Source: JBBROS01 sp963752225 (GTDB lineage Bacteria; Pseudomonadota; Alphaproteobacteria; Acetobacterales; Acetobacteraceae). From it: DNA of 64,000 nt. The notes beneath the pieces were generated by a model that was not told the origin of the DNA, made no database searches, and saw nothing but the letters and a program-made list of their open reading frames with translations. The stretch is from NCBI GenBank assembly GCA_963752225.1, contig CAVVXS010000005.1, positions 62,001-126,000 on the forward strand, given 5' to 3'. A program made the position numbers and the translations under genes. Below, piece after piece: positions 1 to 8,717 of this stretch. Within the stretch, counting starts at the first letter, position 1. The number at the start of each line of letters is the position of its first letter.

Positions 1-773
1 TCGCCTTGACCGCCGTGCTGTGCATCGCGGTCGCCGCCGGCGCCGCCGGGGCGTTGAACATGTGGTATGACCGGGACATCGATGCGGTGATGCGCCGCAC
101 GTCCAAGCGTCCGATCCCGTCTGGGCGGGTCGCGCCGGGCGCCGTGCTCGGGTTCGGCGTGGTCCTGGCGGTGGCTTCGGTGCTGGTACTGTATCTCGCG
201 ACCAATCTGGCCGCGGCCACAATCCTGGCCCTTTCGATCCTGTTCTACGTCTTCGTCTACACGGTCTGGCTGAAGCGGCGCACGCCGCAGAATATCGTCA
301 TCGGCGGAGCGGCCGGGGCGTTTCCGCCGTTGATCGGCTGGGCGGCGGTCACCGGCGGTGTCGACGTGATGCCGATCCTCCTGTTCGCCATCGTGTTCTT
401 CTGGACGCCGCCGCACTTCTGGGCGCTGTCGCTCTACGCGCACACCGATTACGAGCGGGCAGGGGTGCCGATGCTGCCGGTCAGCGCCGGCGCTACCACA
501 ACCCGGTGGCATGTCCTGGTCTACACCGTGATCCTGGCGCTTGTGTCCCTGCTACCCTGGGCAATGGGCTATTCGGGTGCCGTTTATGGCTGGTCGGCAG
601 TCGTGCTCGGCGCCGGCTTTATCGTGGCCGCTGTGCGGGTGCTGCTCGATTTGCAGGACGAGACCGGCCGCAGCCTGACCAACGATCGGCCGGCTCGGCA
701 GGCGTTCAAGTACTCCCTGTGTTACTTGTTCGCGCTGTTCTTCATGCTCGCCGTCGATCACCTGCTGTGGTGA
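1..773 (+). CDS. ctaB: Protoheme IX farnesyltransferase (heme O synthase), 5' truncated
   Basis: Transfers a farnesyl group to heme B to make heme O, the precursor of heme A for cytochrome c oxidase, in the inner membrane. The reading frame is open from the left edge, so the start lies outside the window. The visible part carries the UbiA-family prenyl-binding motif NMWYDRDIDAVMRRT and the second aspartate-containing loop around HTDYERAGVPMLPV, plus about seven hydrophobic segments. Family members are about 300 residues, so roughly 45-55 residues are missing. It is followed with a 4-nt overlap by a small CoxF-like gene and then ctaG and ctaE, the usual alphaproteobacterial oxidase assembly order. 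Assignment is secure. Confidence 0.95.
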   Translation, partial: ALTAVLCIAVAAGAAGALNMWYDRDIDAVMRRTSKRPIPSGRVAPGAVLGFGVVLAVASVLVLYLATNLAAATILALSILFYVFVYTVWLKRRTPQNIVIGGAAGAFPPLIGWAAVTGGVDVMPILLFAIVFFWTPPHFWALSLYAHTDYERAGVPMLPVSAGATTTRWHVLVYTVILALVSLLPWAMGYSGAVYGWSAVVLGAGFIVAAVRVLLDLQDETGRSLTNDRPARQAFKYSLCYLFALFFMLAVDHLLW

Positions 774-931
774 ACGACGGCCATGATGGGTTCCCCGCGC
801 CGATGTCGCCCACCGACGCCGCCGAATTCCAGCGCCGCCGGCGAGGCCGTAACGTCATGCTGCTCGTCGTGCTGGTCGGCCTGGTCGTGCTGTTCTACGC
901 CCTCAGCATGGTGAAGTTTAAGGTTAGCTGA
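770..931 (+). CDS. CoxF-like small membrane protein of the oxidase operon
   Basis: A 53-residue protein starting at GTG 770 inside the ctaB stop (GTGA overlap) and ending in TGATG with ctaG; an alternative ATG lies at 803. It has an Arg-rich stretch (QRRRRGRN) followed by one transmembrane helix (VMLLVVLVGLVVLFYALSMV) and a short C-terminal tail. Size, topology and position between ctaB and ctaG match the small CoxF protein of alphaproteobacterial aa3 oxidase operons, thought to help assembly, although the biochemical role is poorly defined. Identification rests on context and topology, because short proteins like this give weak sequence matches. The tight overlap on both sides argues that it is really translated. 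Confidence 0.75.
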   Translation: MNDGHDGFPAPMSPTDAAEFQRRRRGRNVMLLVVLVGLVVLFYALSMVKFKVS

Positions 932-1554
932 TGCCCAAACGGAACGCGATCGTTGCGGGCAGCCTTGCCGGGTGCATCGTGGCCATGGCCGGCTTGTCGT
1001 TCGCGGCCGTGCCGCTCTACCGCATGTTCTGCCAGGCCACAGGCTACAACGGCACGCCGCAGATCGGCCCCGCCGTGGCCCCTGGCACCAACGGCACGAC
1101 CATCGAGGTCCGCTTCGACGCCAATACCAGCCCGAGCCTGCCGTGGGGCTTCACCGCCGACCAGCGCGCGGTTTCGGTGCCGCTCGGCGAGGAGCGGCTT
1201 GCGACCTACTCCGGCCGCAACCAGGCCGACCGCGCCGTGACCGGCGTCGCGACCTACAACGTGACGCCCGACAAGGCGGCCACCTACTTCCACAAGACCG
1301 CCTGCTTCTGCTTCGACGAGCAGACCTTGGCGCCGGGCCAATCCACCTCGTTCCCGCTCAGCTTCTGGGTCGATCCCGCCATCGCCACCGACCCCAATAC
1401 GCGGGACGTGAAGTCGATCACGCTTTCCTATACGTTCTTCCGGTCACTCGATGACGCCGCCCGCAACGGCGGTCTCGACCACGCCGGTCCGCATGTCGGG
1501 CCGCGCGCCGACGCCGGTGGTTCGGGGTTGAACCCGGGACCGATTTCGCGATGA
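931..1554 (+). CDS. ctaG: Cytochrome c oxidase assembly protein CtaG/Cox11
   Basis: Delivers copper to the CuB site of cytochrome c oxidase subunit I. The 207-residue protein has one N-terminal membrane anchor (residues about 7-29), then a periplasmic Ig-like copper-binding domain with the invariant CFCF motif (Cys125 and Cys127) and a membrane-proximal Cys34 (YRMFCQATGYNG). All three copper-related cysteines of Cox11 are therefore present. The ATG at 931 shares one base with the stop of the CoxF-like gene. It is followed 16 nt later by ctaE. The C-terminal tail after about residue 175 is Gly/Asp-rich and probably disordered. Confidence 0.95.
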   Translation: MPKRNAIVAGSLAGCIVAMAGLSFAAVPLYRMFCQATGYNGTPQIGPAVAPGTNGTTIEVRFDANTSPSLPWGFTADQRAVSVPLGEERLATYSGRNQADRAVTGVATYNVTPDKAATYFHKTACFCFDEQTLAPGQSTSFPLSFWVDPAIATDPNTRDVKSITLSYTFFRSLDDAARNGGLDHAGPHVGPRADAGGSGLNPGPISR

Positions 1555-1570
1555 TGCCGCAGCTTTCGGA

Positions 1571-2437
1571 TTGGACCAGATGAGCCCCGACACACATGCT
1601 CCCGCTGCGCACGCCATGGACAGCTCTGGCCTGAAGCAGCCCTATCACCTGGTCGACCCGAGCCCATGGCCGCTGGTCGGTGCGCTCGGTGGTGGGATCC
1701 TGGTGTTCGGCATCGTCACCGCCGCGCACGGCAGCGGGTTCATCCCGCTGATCATCGGGCTGCTGATGGTGCTCGGGGTGATGGCGATGTGGTGGCGGGA
1801 CGTGCTGCGTGAGAGCAGCACGGCGGGCGTGCACTCGCCGGTCGTCCGTCTCGGCCTGCGCTACGGCATGACCCTGTTCATCGCCAGCGAGGTGATGTTT
1901 TTCGTCGGCTTCTTCTGGGCGTATTTCCACTTCGCCTTGTATCCGCAACACGTGCTCGGCACCGAAACCCCGGCCTGGCCGCCGACCGGCGTGCACACGT
2001 TCAACCCGTTCCAGTTGCCGCTGATGAACACGCTGCTGCTGCTGCTGTCCGGCACGACGATCACCTGGGCGCATCACTCGCTGATCCATGGCGACCGCAA
2101 GCACCTGATCATGGGGCTCGGCTTCACCATCATGCTCGGCATGCTGTTCACCACCTTCCAGGCGCTCGAGTATTCCGAGGCGCCGTTCAAGTTCAACGGC
2201 GGCGGCGTCTATCCCTCGACATTCTTCCTGGCGACCGGCTTCCACGGCTTCCACGTCATTGTCGGCACGATCTTTTTGATCGTGTGCTGGTTCCGGGCCA
2301 AGGGCGGCGAGTTCACCCCGGAACGGCATTTCGGCTTCGAGGCGGCAGCTTGGTATTGGCACTTCGTCGACGTCGTGTGGCTGTTCCTGTTCGTCGCTAT
2401 CTACCTGTGGGGCGCCGGCTCGGCGGTCGCGGAGTAG
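1571..2437 (+). CDS. ctaE: Cytochrome c oxidase subunit III
   Basis: Core membrane subunit of the aa3-type cytochrome c oxidase, 288 residues with seven predicted helices. Recognisable family segments are YHLVDPSPWPLVGALGG near the N-terminus, SEVMFFVGFFWAYFH in the middle helices, GGGVYPSTFFLATGFHGFH and the C-terminal WYWHFVDVVWLFLFVAIYLWG. The length is normal for the subunit III family. The catalytic subunits I and II (ctaD, ctaC) would be expected left of the window, upstream of ctaB. Its 3' end overlaps the most likely start of surf1. Confidence 0.96.
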   Translation: MDQMSPDTHAPAAHAMDSSGLKQPYHLVDPSPWPLVGALGGGILVFGIVTAAHGSGFIPLIIGLLMVLGVMAMWWRDVLRESSTAGVHSPVVRLGLRYGMTLFIASEVMFFVGFFWAYFHFALYPQHVLGTETPAWPPTGVHTFNPFQLPLMNTLLLLLSGTTITWAHHSLIHGDRKHLIMGLGFTIMLGMLFTTFQALEYSEAPFKFNGGGVYPSTFFLATGFHGFHVIVGTIFLIVCWFRAKGGEFTPERHFGFEAAAWYWHFVDVVWLFLFVAIYLWGAGSAVAE

Positions 2438-3126
2438 CGCACCAATCCGTCCCGCGCCGGCTGTTATGGCCGGCGCTGACGACAGCGGCCATGCTGGCGC
2501 TCACCGTGTCGCTTGGCGTCTGGCAGGTGCAGCGGCTGCATTGGAAGACGGCCTTGCTCGCCGAGATTGACCGCGGCGAAGCTAGCCCGGCGGTCCCGTT
2601 GCCGACTGATCCGGCGCCGTTCACCCGGGTGTTCGTGTCCGGCCATTACCTCGACGGGGTCGCGCGATATGGCGCCGAGGTGCGGGGCACCGCGTCCGGG
2701 GTGGCCATGGGGTCCTACGTCGTCGCCGCCCTCGCCCCTGCGACAGGTGATCCCATCCTGGTGAACCGCGGCTGGGCGCCCGACGCGGCCGACCCGCCGA
2801 TGCCGGCTGGAACGGTCCGGGTCGAGGGCTACATCCGGCCGGCCGAGCACGGCGCCTCGCTCGGCGCCAAGGATGACCCGGCGGCGCGCCGCTTCTTCGC
2901 GCTCGATCCGCAGCCGATCGGCGCCGCGCTCGGGCTGGACCACGTCGCGCCGTTTACCCTCGTCGCGCTCGGGCCCCCGGGCGGCGTCCCGGAACCGGCC
3001 CAGGCGATGCCGCGGCCGCCCAACGACCACCTCTCCTACGCGATCACTTGGTTCAGCCTGGCCGGCATCCTCGTCGTCGTGTTCCTCGTCTTTGCCCGCC
3101 AGACCCGCAAAGGACCGGTGCCATGA
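2407..3126 (+). CDS. surf1: SURF1 family cytochrome oxidase biogenesis protein
   Basis: Assists heme A insertion into subunit I of cytochrome c oxidase. The protein has the SURF1 arrangement: an N-terminal helix (LLWPALTTAAMLALTVSLGVWQ) followed by QVQRLHWK, a large periplasmic domain with VNRGWAP, and a C-terminal helix (ITWFSLAGILVVVFLVF). The start is uncertain. There is no ATG between the ctaE stop and the first helix; GTG 2407, inside ctaE, gives a basic N-terminus and an intact helix, whereas ATG 2491 would cut the helix short. I chose GTG 2407 (239 residues). The TGA overlaps the ATG of the next gene (ATGA). Confidence 0.88.
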   Translation: MGRRLGGRGVAHQSVPRRLLWPALTTAAMLALTVSLGVWQVQRLHWKTALLAEIDRGEASPAVPLPTDPAPFTRVFVSGHYLDGVARYGAEVRGTASGVAMGSYVVAALAPATGDPILVNRGWAPDAADPPMPAGTVRVEGYIRPAEHGASLGAKDDPAARRFFALDPQPIGAALGLDHVAPFTLVALGPPGGVPEPAQAMPRPPNDHLSYAITWFSLAGILVVVFLVFARQTRKGPVP

Positions 3127-4634
3127 GCGCCTACGACAACCTCAAGGCACGCTTCGCCCGGATCGCCACGCTGGGCGAGGCACGGTCGATGCTCGGCTGG
3201 GATGCGGCGGCAGTCATGCCGGCTGGCGGCGGCGAGGCGCGCGGCGACCAACTCGCCGTGCTGGCCGGGTTGGGCCACGCGCTGATGGTCGCACCCGAGG
3301 TCGCCGACGAACTCGCGGCGGCCGAGGCGAGCCCGCCCGGCACCGATTGGGACGCCGCCAATCTCGAGCTGATGCGCCACGCCCACACCCGCGCGACCGC
3401 GGTGCCGGGCGACCTGGTGGAAGCGCAGGAACGCGCCAACTCGGCCTGCGAGAAGGTGTGGCGCGAGGCCCGCGCGGCCAGCGACTTCGGCATGGTCGCG
3501 CCGTACCTGGTCGAAGTGGTGTCGATGGTGCGCGAGGGCGCGACCTGCTTGGCGCCGGCGCTCGGCCTGTCGCCGTACGACGGGCTGATGGACGGCTACC
3601 AGCGCGGCATCGGCAGCAGCGACGTGACGCCGGTGTTCGACCGCTACCAGGTGTTCCTGGCCGACGCCCTGCCGCGTGCCGAGGCGCTCCAGGCGTCGCG
3701 GCCACAGCCGGTGCCGCTTGAAGGCGTCTTTCCCGCCGAGCGCCAGGAAGGGCTGTGCCGGCTGCTGGCCACCCGCGCCGGGCTCGACTTCAACCACGCC
3801 CGGCTGGACCGCTCGACCCACCCGTTCTGCGGCGGCACCCCGACCGACGTCCGCATCACCACCCGCTACGACGAGAGCGACCCGGCGATGGCGATGCTCG
3901 GCGTGCTGCACGAGACCGGCCACGCGCTGTACGAGCGGGGACTGCCGGCCGCGTTCGCGCGCCAACCGGTCGGACAGGCGGTCGGCATGGCCGCGCATGA
4001 GAGCCAATCCCTGATCGTCGAGATGCAGGCCTGCCGCTCCGACGCATTCCTCGGCTGGCTGGGCGGCGAACTCACCGGCACCTTCGGCGGCGACGCGGCG
4101 GCCTATGCGCCGGACAATTTGCGCCGGCTGTGGCGCCGGGTCGAGCGGGGCTTCATCCGCGTCGATGCCGACGAGATGACCTATCCGGCGCACGTCATCC
4201 TGCGGTTCCGGCTCGAACAGGCGCTGGTGTCCGGCGACCTCGCGGTGGCAGACCTGCCGGGCGCCTGGAACGAGGGGCTGCACGCGCTGCTGGGAGTCGC
4301 GCCGCCCGACGACCGCAACGGCTGCCTGCAGGACATCCACTGGTATGACGGCGCGTTCGGCTACTTCCCCAGCTACACCCTGGGCGCGATGGCGGCGGCG
4401 CAGCTGATGGCGGCCGCCCGGCGCGACGAGCCCGGAGTCGATGACGCGCTCGGTCGCGGCGAGTTGCGGCCGCTGGTCACGTGGTTGCGGCAGCACGTGC
4501 ACGGGCAAGGCAGCCGGCTCGGCTTCAACGCGCTGCTGCAGCAGGCCACCGGATCGGTTCTCGACCCCAGCTTCTTCGAGGCGCACCTGACGGCCCGCTA
4601 CCTCACCGGCGAGGGGACGCCGGCACATCCGTGA
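3123..4634 (+). CDS. M32 family metallocarboxypeptidase (carboxypeptidase Taq type)
   Basis: A 503-residue cytoplasmic zinc carboxypeptidase that removes C-terminal residues from peptides. The M32 zinc motif HETGH is at residues 263-267 within LGVLHETGHALYERGLP, followed by the family blocks VGMAAHESQSLIVEMQACRS and the DADEMTYPAHVILRFRLEQAL region that carries further active-site residues. The length matches the family norm of about 500. ATG 3123 overlaps the surf1 stop (ATGA), so it is translationally coupled to an oxidase assembly operon, although no functional link is obvious. No signal peptide is present, consistent with a cytosolic enzyme. Confidence 0.93.
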   Translation: MSAYDNLKARFARIATLGEARSMLGWDAAAVMPAGGGEARGDQLAVLAGLGHALMVAPEVADELAAAEASPPGTDWDAANLELMRHAHTRATAVPGDLVEAQERANSACEKVWREARAASDFGMVAPYLVEVVSMVREGATCLAPALGLSPYDGLMDGYQRGIGSSDVTPVFDRYQVFLADALPRAEALQASRPQPVPLEGVFPAERQEGLCRLLATRAGLDFNHARLDRSTHPFCGGTPTDVRITTRYDESDPAMAMLGVLHETGHALYERGLPAAFARQPVGQAVGMAAHESQSLIVEMQACRSDAFLGWLGGELTGTFGGDAAAYAPDNLRRLWRRVERGFIRVDADEMTYPAHVILRFRLEQALVSGDLAVADLPGAWNEGLHALLGVAPPDDRNGCLQDIHWYDGAFGYFPSYTLGAMAAAQLMAAARRDEPGVDDALGRGELRPLVTWLRQHVHGQGSRLGFNALLQQATGSVLDPSFFEAHLTARYLTGEGTPAHP

Positions 4635-4721
4635 AGGGATCGTCGCCGCACCTCGCGTCTGGCACTTATTCCGCAAGATGTGTCAGTCTATGCGACGGGC
4701 CACGTTAACGGGTGAGGCGGT

Positions 4722-5867
4722 ATGGGCGTCGTGGCGAACTCAATGACCTCGGACGACCTGACGCTCCGGCTGCGGCAACAGGAGCTCGTGGCCCAGTTCG
4801 GCGTCTTCGCCCTCGCGCCGGGTCCGTTCGGCCGGCTGCTGGACGAGGCGTGCCGGCTAGCGGCCGGCGGTCTCGGGACGCCGCTGGCGAAAGTGCTGCG
4901 TTACCGCCCCGACGCCGACGACCTGCTCGTCGAGGCCGGGACGGGCTGGCATGTCGGAACCGTCGGCATCCGCACCCTCGGCAGCGGCGTGGACAGCCCG
5001 GCGGGATACGCCCTGCACACCGGCGAGCCGACGGTTTGCAACCACCTCGCGCATGAGGAGCGGTTCCGCTGTCCATCCCTGCTGGCCGAGCACGGGGTGC
5101 AGAGCGCCATCAACGTGCTGATCGGCAAGACGGACGGCGCGCATTACGGCGTGCTGGAGGTTGACAGCACGCGGCGCAACGATTTCGTCCAGGCCGACGT
5201 CGCCTTCCTGCAAGCGCTCGCCAATGTGCTCGCCGCCGGCCTCACCCGGGTCGAGCACGAGCAGGCCTGGGACCGGCTGCTGCAGGAGAAGGACCTGCTG
5301 ATGCGCGAGGTGCATCACCGGGTGAAGAACAGCTTGCAGCTCGTCCGCACCATGATCGGCCTGCAGTCGCGGACTGCATCAGACGAGGTGCGTGAACAGC
5401 TCGACTTGGCGGCGGGCCGGATCATGAGCGTCGCCGCCGTGCACCAGCGGCTCTACGAGGGCGGGTCGGTGGCCGAGGGAGACGCCTCGGTCTACCTCAC
5501 CGGTCTGCTGGACGACATGCAGGAGATGCTGGCCGACATCGCGGGCGACCGCACCATCGCGCTCGACGCCGACCCGGTCATGCTGCCGGCCGACAACCTG
5601 ACGCCGCTTGGACTGATCGTGTCGGAGCTCGTGACCAACGCCGTCAAGCACGGGGCGGGCAAGATCGTCGTGCAACTGCGGCAGCGCGAGGGAAGGCTCG
5701 CGGTGACGGTCGAGGACGAGGGGCCCGGCTTCCCCGCCGCGGAACGTTCCGGGCCGAAGGGTCTGGGCATGCGCCTGATCAACGCGCTGGCCCGTGGCAC
5801 GGCGCCGGCGGTGCAGATCGACCGCAGCGTCCCGCATGGCCGCGTGACGGTCACGATCGCCCGGTAG
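4722..5867 (+). CDS. GAF domain sensor histidine kinase (HisKA_2 type)
   Basis: A 381-residue soluble kinase. Residues about 25-175 form a GAF sensor domain, and residues about 193-260 are a HisKA_2 dimerisation/phosphoacceptor domain with the block REVHHRVKNSLQLV, the likely phospho-histidine being His199. The C-terminal HATPase_c domain has the N-box SELVTNAVKHG and the glycine boxes DEGPGFP and GLGMRLINALA. There is no transmembrane segment, so it senses a cytoplasmic ligand or partner. No response regulator gene is adjacent; such kinases often act on unlinked PhyR-like or single-domain regulators. GAF alone does not reveal the ligand. ATG 4722 follows a GGTGAGG-like ribosome site; ATG 4743 is an alternative. 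Confidence 0.9.
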   Translation: MGVVANSMTSDDLTLRLRQQELVAQFGVFALAPGPFGRLLDEACRLAAGGLGTPLAKVLRYRPDADDLLVEAGTGWHVGTVGIRTLGSGVDSPAGYALHTGEPTVCNHLAHEERFRCPSLLAEHGVQSAINVLIGKTDGAHYGVLEVDSTRRNDFVQADVAFLQALANVLAAGLTRVEHEQAWDRLLQEKDLLMREVHHRVKNSLQLVRTMIGLQSRTASDEVREQLDLAAGRIMSVAAVHQRLYEGGSVAEGDASVYLTGLLDDMQEMLADIAGDRTIALDADPVMLPADNLTPLGLIVSELVTNAVKHGAGKIVVQLRQREGRLAVTVEDEGPGFPAAERSGPKGLGMRLINALARGTAPAVQIDRSVPHGRVTVTIAR

Positions 5868-5921
5868 CTCGCCCGCCGCCCGGACGCCTATAGGCGCGTT
5901 CGGATGCACGCGCCGACCCGG

Positions 5922-7499
5922 TCACTTCACGTGGACGAAACGCAGCGGGAAGGTGTTGTCGGCGAGCTGTTGCAGCTCGATGTTCGCCTTCGACGCCCAC
6001 ACCACCGTCTGTTGGTGCAGTGGGATGGTCGCCGCCTCGTCATGCGCGATCTTGGAGGCGGCTAGGATCTCCTCCTGCCGCTTCGCCGGGTCGGTCTCGA
6101 CCGCGATCTTGTCGAGCAGCGTATCAAACTCCTTGTTCGACCAGCCGCCGTCATTGAACACGCCGCGGATGCCGTTGCGGGTGCCGAGCAGGTTGAATAG
6201 CGAGTTGTGCGCGTCGTAGGTGCTTGGCGTCCAGCCGAGCATGTAGAAGCTCGTGTGGTAGTCGGGGTTGCTGATCTCGGCGAAGTATTTGAGCCGGGTT
6301 TGCGCGGCCAAAGTGATCTTGACCCCGGCCCGGGCCAGCATGGCCGTGACCGCCTGGCAGATCGACTCGTCGTTGACGTAGCGGTCGTTGGGGCAGTCGA
6401 GGGTGACGCCGAACCCGTTCGGATAGCCCGCTTCGGCCAGCAGCTTCTTCGACGCGTCCGGGTCGTAGGGGTAGCGGACGTCGGACGCCTCGGTGAAGCC
6501 GTTGACCCCGGGCCCGTACATCAGCCCGGTCGGCCGCGACTGGTTGCGCATCACCTTCTGCTTGATCGCGTTGATGTCGATCGCCTGGTAGAAGGCTTGC
6601 CGCACGCGCCGGTCCTGGAACGGGTTCTTGCCCTTCACGTCGGACTTCAGCAGCTCGGGCCGCGCCACGTCGAAGCCGAGAAACACGGTCCGCAGCTCCG
6701 GCGTCGTCAGCAGCTTCACGCTCGGCGTGCGGCCGAGCCGGTCCATGTCCTGGGGCGGGACGGTGTAGATCATGTCCACGTCGCCGGACAGCAGCGCCGC
6801 CACCCGGGTCGCTGCATTGCCGATGACGTTGAACGTCACCTCGGTCAGGTTGTGCTCCGGCTTGTCCCACCAATCCGGGTTGTTCTTCAGCGTGGTGCGC
6901 CGGTCGGGCTCACGCAGGGTGAGGATGAAGGGGCCGGTCCCGTTGGTGTGCCGAGTCGCATAGTTCTCCGTCGCCTTCGTGAGGTCGGCCGCTTCGCGGG
7001 CGTCGTGCTCCTCGCACCAGGACTTTGACATGATCACCCACCCGGTGATCTCCTCGAGGAAGATCGGGTCGGGTTCCTTGGTGATGAAATCGACGGTGAA
7101 GTCGTCGACCTTTCTCACCTCCTTGACCGCCTGGAAGTAGGCGTTGATTTGGCTGCCGGGCCCGGTCGCCCGCCCGTAGCTGAACACCACGTCGTCGGCG
7201 GTGAAGTTCTGGCCTTCCTGAAACTTGACGCCGTGGCGCAGGTGGAAGCGCCAGGTCTTGGTGTCCGGCTGTTCCCAACGCTCCGCCAGTGCCGGCTCCA
7301 CCTTCAGCGCGCGGTCGCGCCGCACGAGGGGGTCGTAGATGTTTTGCGTGAACGTCAGCAGGAACGTTTCGCTGCGGGTGTACGGGTCCATCGAGTTGGC
7401 GTCGCCGTCATTGGCCCAGCGGAAAGTGGCGGCCTGCGCGCTGCCGACCATCAGCGCCGCGGCGAGGCCGGCGGCTCGCAGCGTGGTTCTACTTGGCAT
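5922..7499 (-). CDS. Peptide-type (family 5) ABC transporter substrate-binding protein
   Basis: A 525-residue periplasmic solute-binding protein of the DppA/OppA class (SBP_bac_5). It has a Sec signal peptide (RTTLRAAGLAAALMVGSAQA, cleaved about residue 23) followed by the typical start of the mature domain, FRWANDGDANSMDPY. Other family blocks are EPALAERWEQPDTKTWRFHLRHGVKF and FQDRRVRQAFYQAIDINAI. It stands alone: no permease or ATPase of a Dpp/Opp system lies nearby. The substrate cannot be told from sequence; peptides, nickel, opines or glutathione are all bound by this class. It is convergent with the upstream kinase gene and lies downstream of the atp genes on the same strand, 132 nt away. 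Confidence 0.92.
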   Translation of the reverse strand: MPSRTTLRAAGLAAALMVGSAQAATFRWANDGDANSMDPYTRSETFLLTFTQNIYDPLVRRDRALKVEPALAERWEQPDTKTWRFHLRHGVKFQEGQNFTADDVVFSYGRATGPGSQINAYFQAVKEVRKVDDFTVDFITKEPDPIFLEEITGWVIMSKSWCEEHDAREAADLTKATENYATRHTNGTGPFILTLREPDRRTTLKNNPDWWDKPEHNLTEVTFNVIGNAATRVAALLSGDVDMIYTVPPQDMDRLGRTPSVKLLTTPELRTVFLGFDVARPELLKSDVKGKNPFQDRRVRQAFYQAIDINAIKQKVMRNQSRPTGLMYGPGVNGFTEASDVRYPYDPDASKKLLAEAGYPNGFGVTLDCPNDRYVNDESICQAVTAMLARAGVKITLAAQTRLKYFAEISNPDYHTSFYMLGWTPSTYDAHNSLFNLLGTRNGIRGVFNDGGWSNKEFDTLLDKIAVETDPAKRQEEILAASKIAHDEAATIPLHQQTVVWASKANIELQQLADNTFPLRFVHVK

Positions 7500-7631
7500 G
7501 AGGGCTCCCGAAGGTGGTGGACGTTTCGCGACAGTACGCCCGCGGGCGGAATCGCGAAAGATGGATCGGGCGCCAATGGGTCGCGCCCGTCAGGCCTCGA
7601 TGTCAGCCTCCGTGGCGGCCGGCTGGCCGCG

Positions 7632-8150
7632 CTAAGCCGCGCGGCGGCTCGCCAAGGCCGCCGGCAGGCCCTGGATGGCCTGGTCCACCAGACGGGCGTC
7701 ACCCTCGGCACCAAGGTCCTTGGCAATGACCTGCTGCGCGGCGCGGGCGGCGATGTCGGCGGCGGCCAGGCGGACGTCGGTAACGGCGGCCTTCTCGGCG
7801 GCGGCAATCCGGTCCATCGCCTGCTGCTCGCGGCGCTTCGCACTGGCCGCGGCCTCGGTGCGGGCCGCTTCGGCAACCCGGGCGGCTTCGCCGTGTGCTT
7901 GGTTCAGCATCGCTTCCGCGTCGCGCAGCGCTGCCTCGCGCTGCGTCTTGGCCTCCTCCAGCATGACTTCCGCCTCACGGCGCAGCCGGGCGGCCTCATC
8001 GAGTTCGGAGCGGATATCGACGGCGCGCTTGTCCAGGATCCCCAGCAGGGCACCGAACAGCTTGCGGCCGAAGATCAGGAAGAAGACGGTGAACGCGACC
8101 GCGACCCACAGCCGCGGGTCGGCGAGGAAACTGGCTTCGTGATGTTCCAT
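7632..8150 (-). CDS. atpF: F0F1 ATP synthase subunit b
   Basis: Peripheral stalk subunit of the ATP synthase, 172 residues: one N-terminal membrane helix (WVAVAFTVFFLIFGRKLFGALLGIL) and a long charged helix (about residues 42-140) that pairs with b' in alphaproteobacteria. It is the last gene of the F0 cluster, 6 nt after b'. The F1 genes (atpHAGDC) are not in this window, as is common in alphaproteobacteria, where F0 and F1 form separate operons. A stretch of 132 nt without recognised features separates it from the downstream binding-protein gene. Confidence 0.95.
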   Translation of the reverse strand: MEHHEASFLADPRLWVAVAFTVFFLIFGRKLFGALLGILDKRAVDIRSELDEAARLRREAEVMLEEAKTQREAALRDAEAMLNQAHGEAARVAEAARTEAAASAKRREQQAMDRIAAAEKAAVTDVRLAAADIAARAAQQVIAKDLGAEGDARLVDQAIQGLPAALASRRAA

Positions 8151-8156
8151 GTTGCC

Positions 8157-8654
8157 CTAACCCCGTGCGGCCATGGCGGCGCCGACCGCCTCGTCGACCG
8201 AAGCCGGGTTGGCGTCCTGCCCGGTCAGGCGGGTGACGACCGCACCCGCCGTCTCGGCCGCTACGGAGCGCAGCGCGCCCATGGCCGAGGAGCGGGCCGC
8301 AGCGATCCGCTGCTCAGCCTCGTGCAGCTGCGCCTCGAGCCGTTCATTGGCGGCCCGGCTTTGCTCGGCCGCCTCGGCCTTCGCCTTGGCCACCGCTTCG
8401 GCAATCGCCGCCTGGCCTTCGGTGCTGGCCCGGCGCGTCGCCTCGCGCAGCTCGTTGACGGCGGCGTCTGCCTGCAGCTTGGCGAGCCGGGCGGACTGGA
8501 GGTCGCCGTTGATCCGCGCCGCCCGCTCGTCGAGCACGGTCGCGACCTGCGGCAACGCGTAGGACGACAACAGGTAGTAGAGCGCCCCGAAGATCAGCGC
8601 CATCCAGACGACCTGCGAGATCGTCAGAACATTGGAGAAGTCCAGCTGAGGCAT
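8157..8654 (-). CDS. atpG: F0F1 ATP synthase subunit b'
   Basis: Second, divergent peripheral stalk subunit (b', AtpF2), 165 residues. It starts MPQLDFSNVLTISQVVWMAL, with one membrane helix containing FGALYYLLSSYALP and then a coiled-coil segment rich in Ala, Glu and Arg. The phrase VLDERAARINGDLQ just after the helix is typical of b'. Paired b/b' genes are characteristic of alphaproteobacteria and cyanobacteria. It is separated from atpE by 63 nt that contain a stem-loop on the transcript side. Confidence 0.94.
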   Translation of the reverse strand: MPQLDFSNVLTISQVVWMALIFGALYYLLSSYALPQVATVLDERAARINGDLQSARLAKLQADAAVNELREATRRASTEGQAAIAEAVAKAKAEAAEQSRAANERLEAQLHEAEQRIAAARSSAMGALRSVAAETAGAVVTRLTGQDANPASVDEAVGAAMAARG

Positions 8655-8688
8655 CGGTCCGCTTTCTGTGATCGACGAGGGTGGAGGA

Positions 8689-8707
8689 GGGACCGGGGAC
8701 CGGTCCC
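8689..8707 (-). promoter_or_regulatory. Stem-loop between atpE and subunit b' gene
   Basis: Seven-base-pair inverted repeat (GGGACCG/CGGTCCC, 5-nt loop) just downstream of the atpE stop and upstream of the b' start. It has no U-tract, so it is unlikely to terminate transcription fully. Since subunit c is needed in many more copies than b', a 3' stabilising or processing hairpin here would make sense; this is inference from position. Confidence 0.4.
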
Positions 8708-8717
8708 GCCTAGCCGA

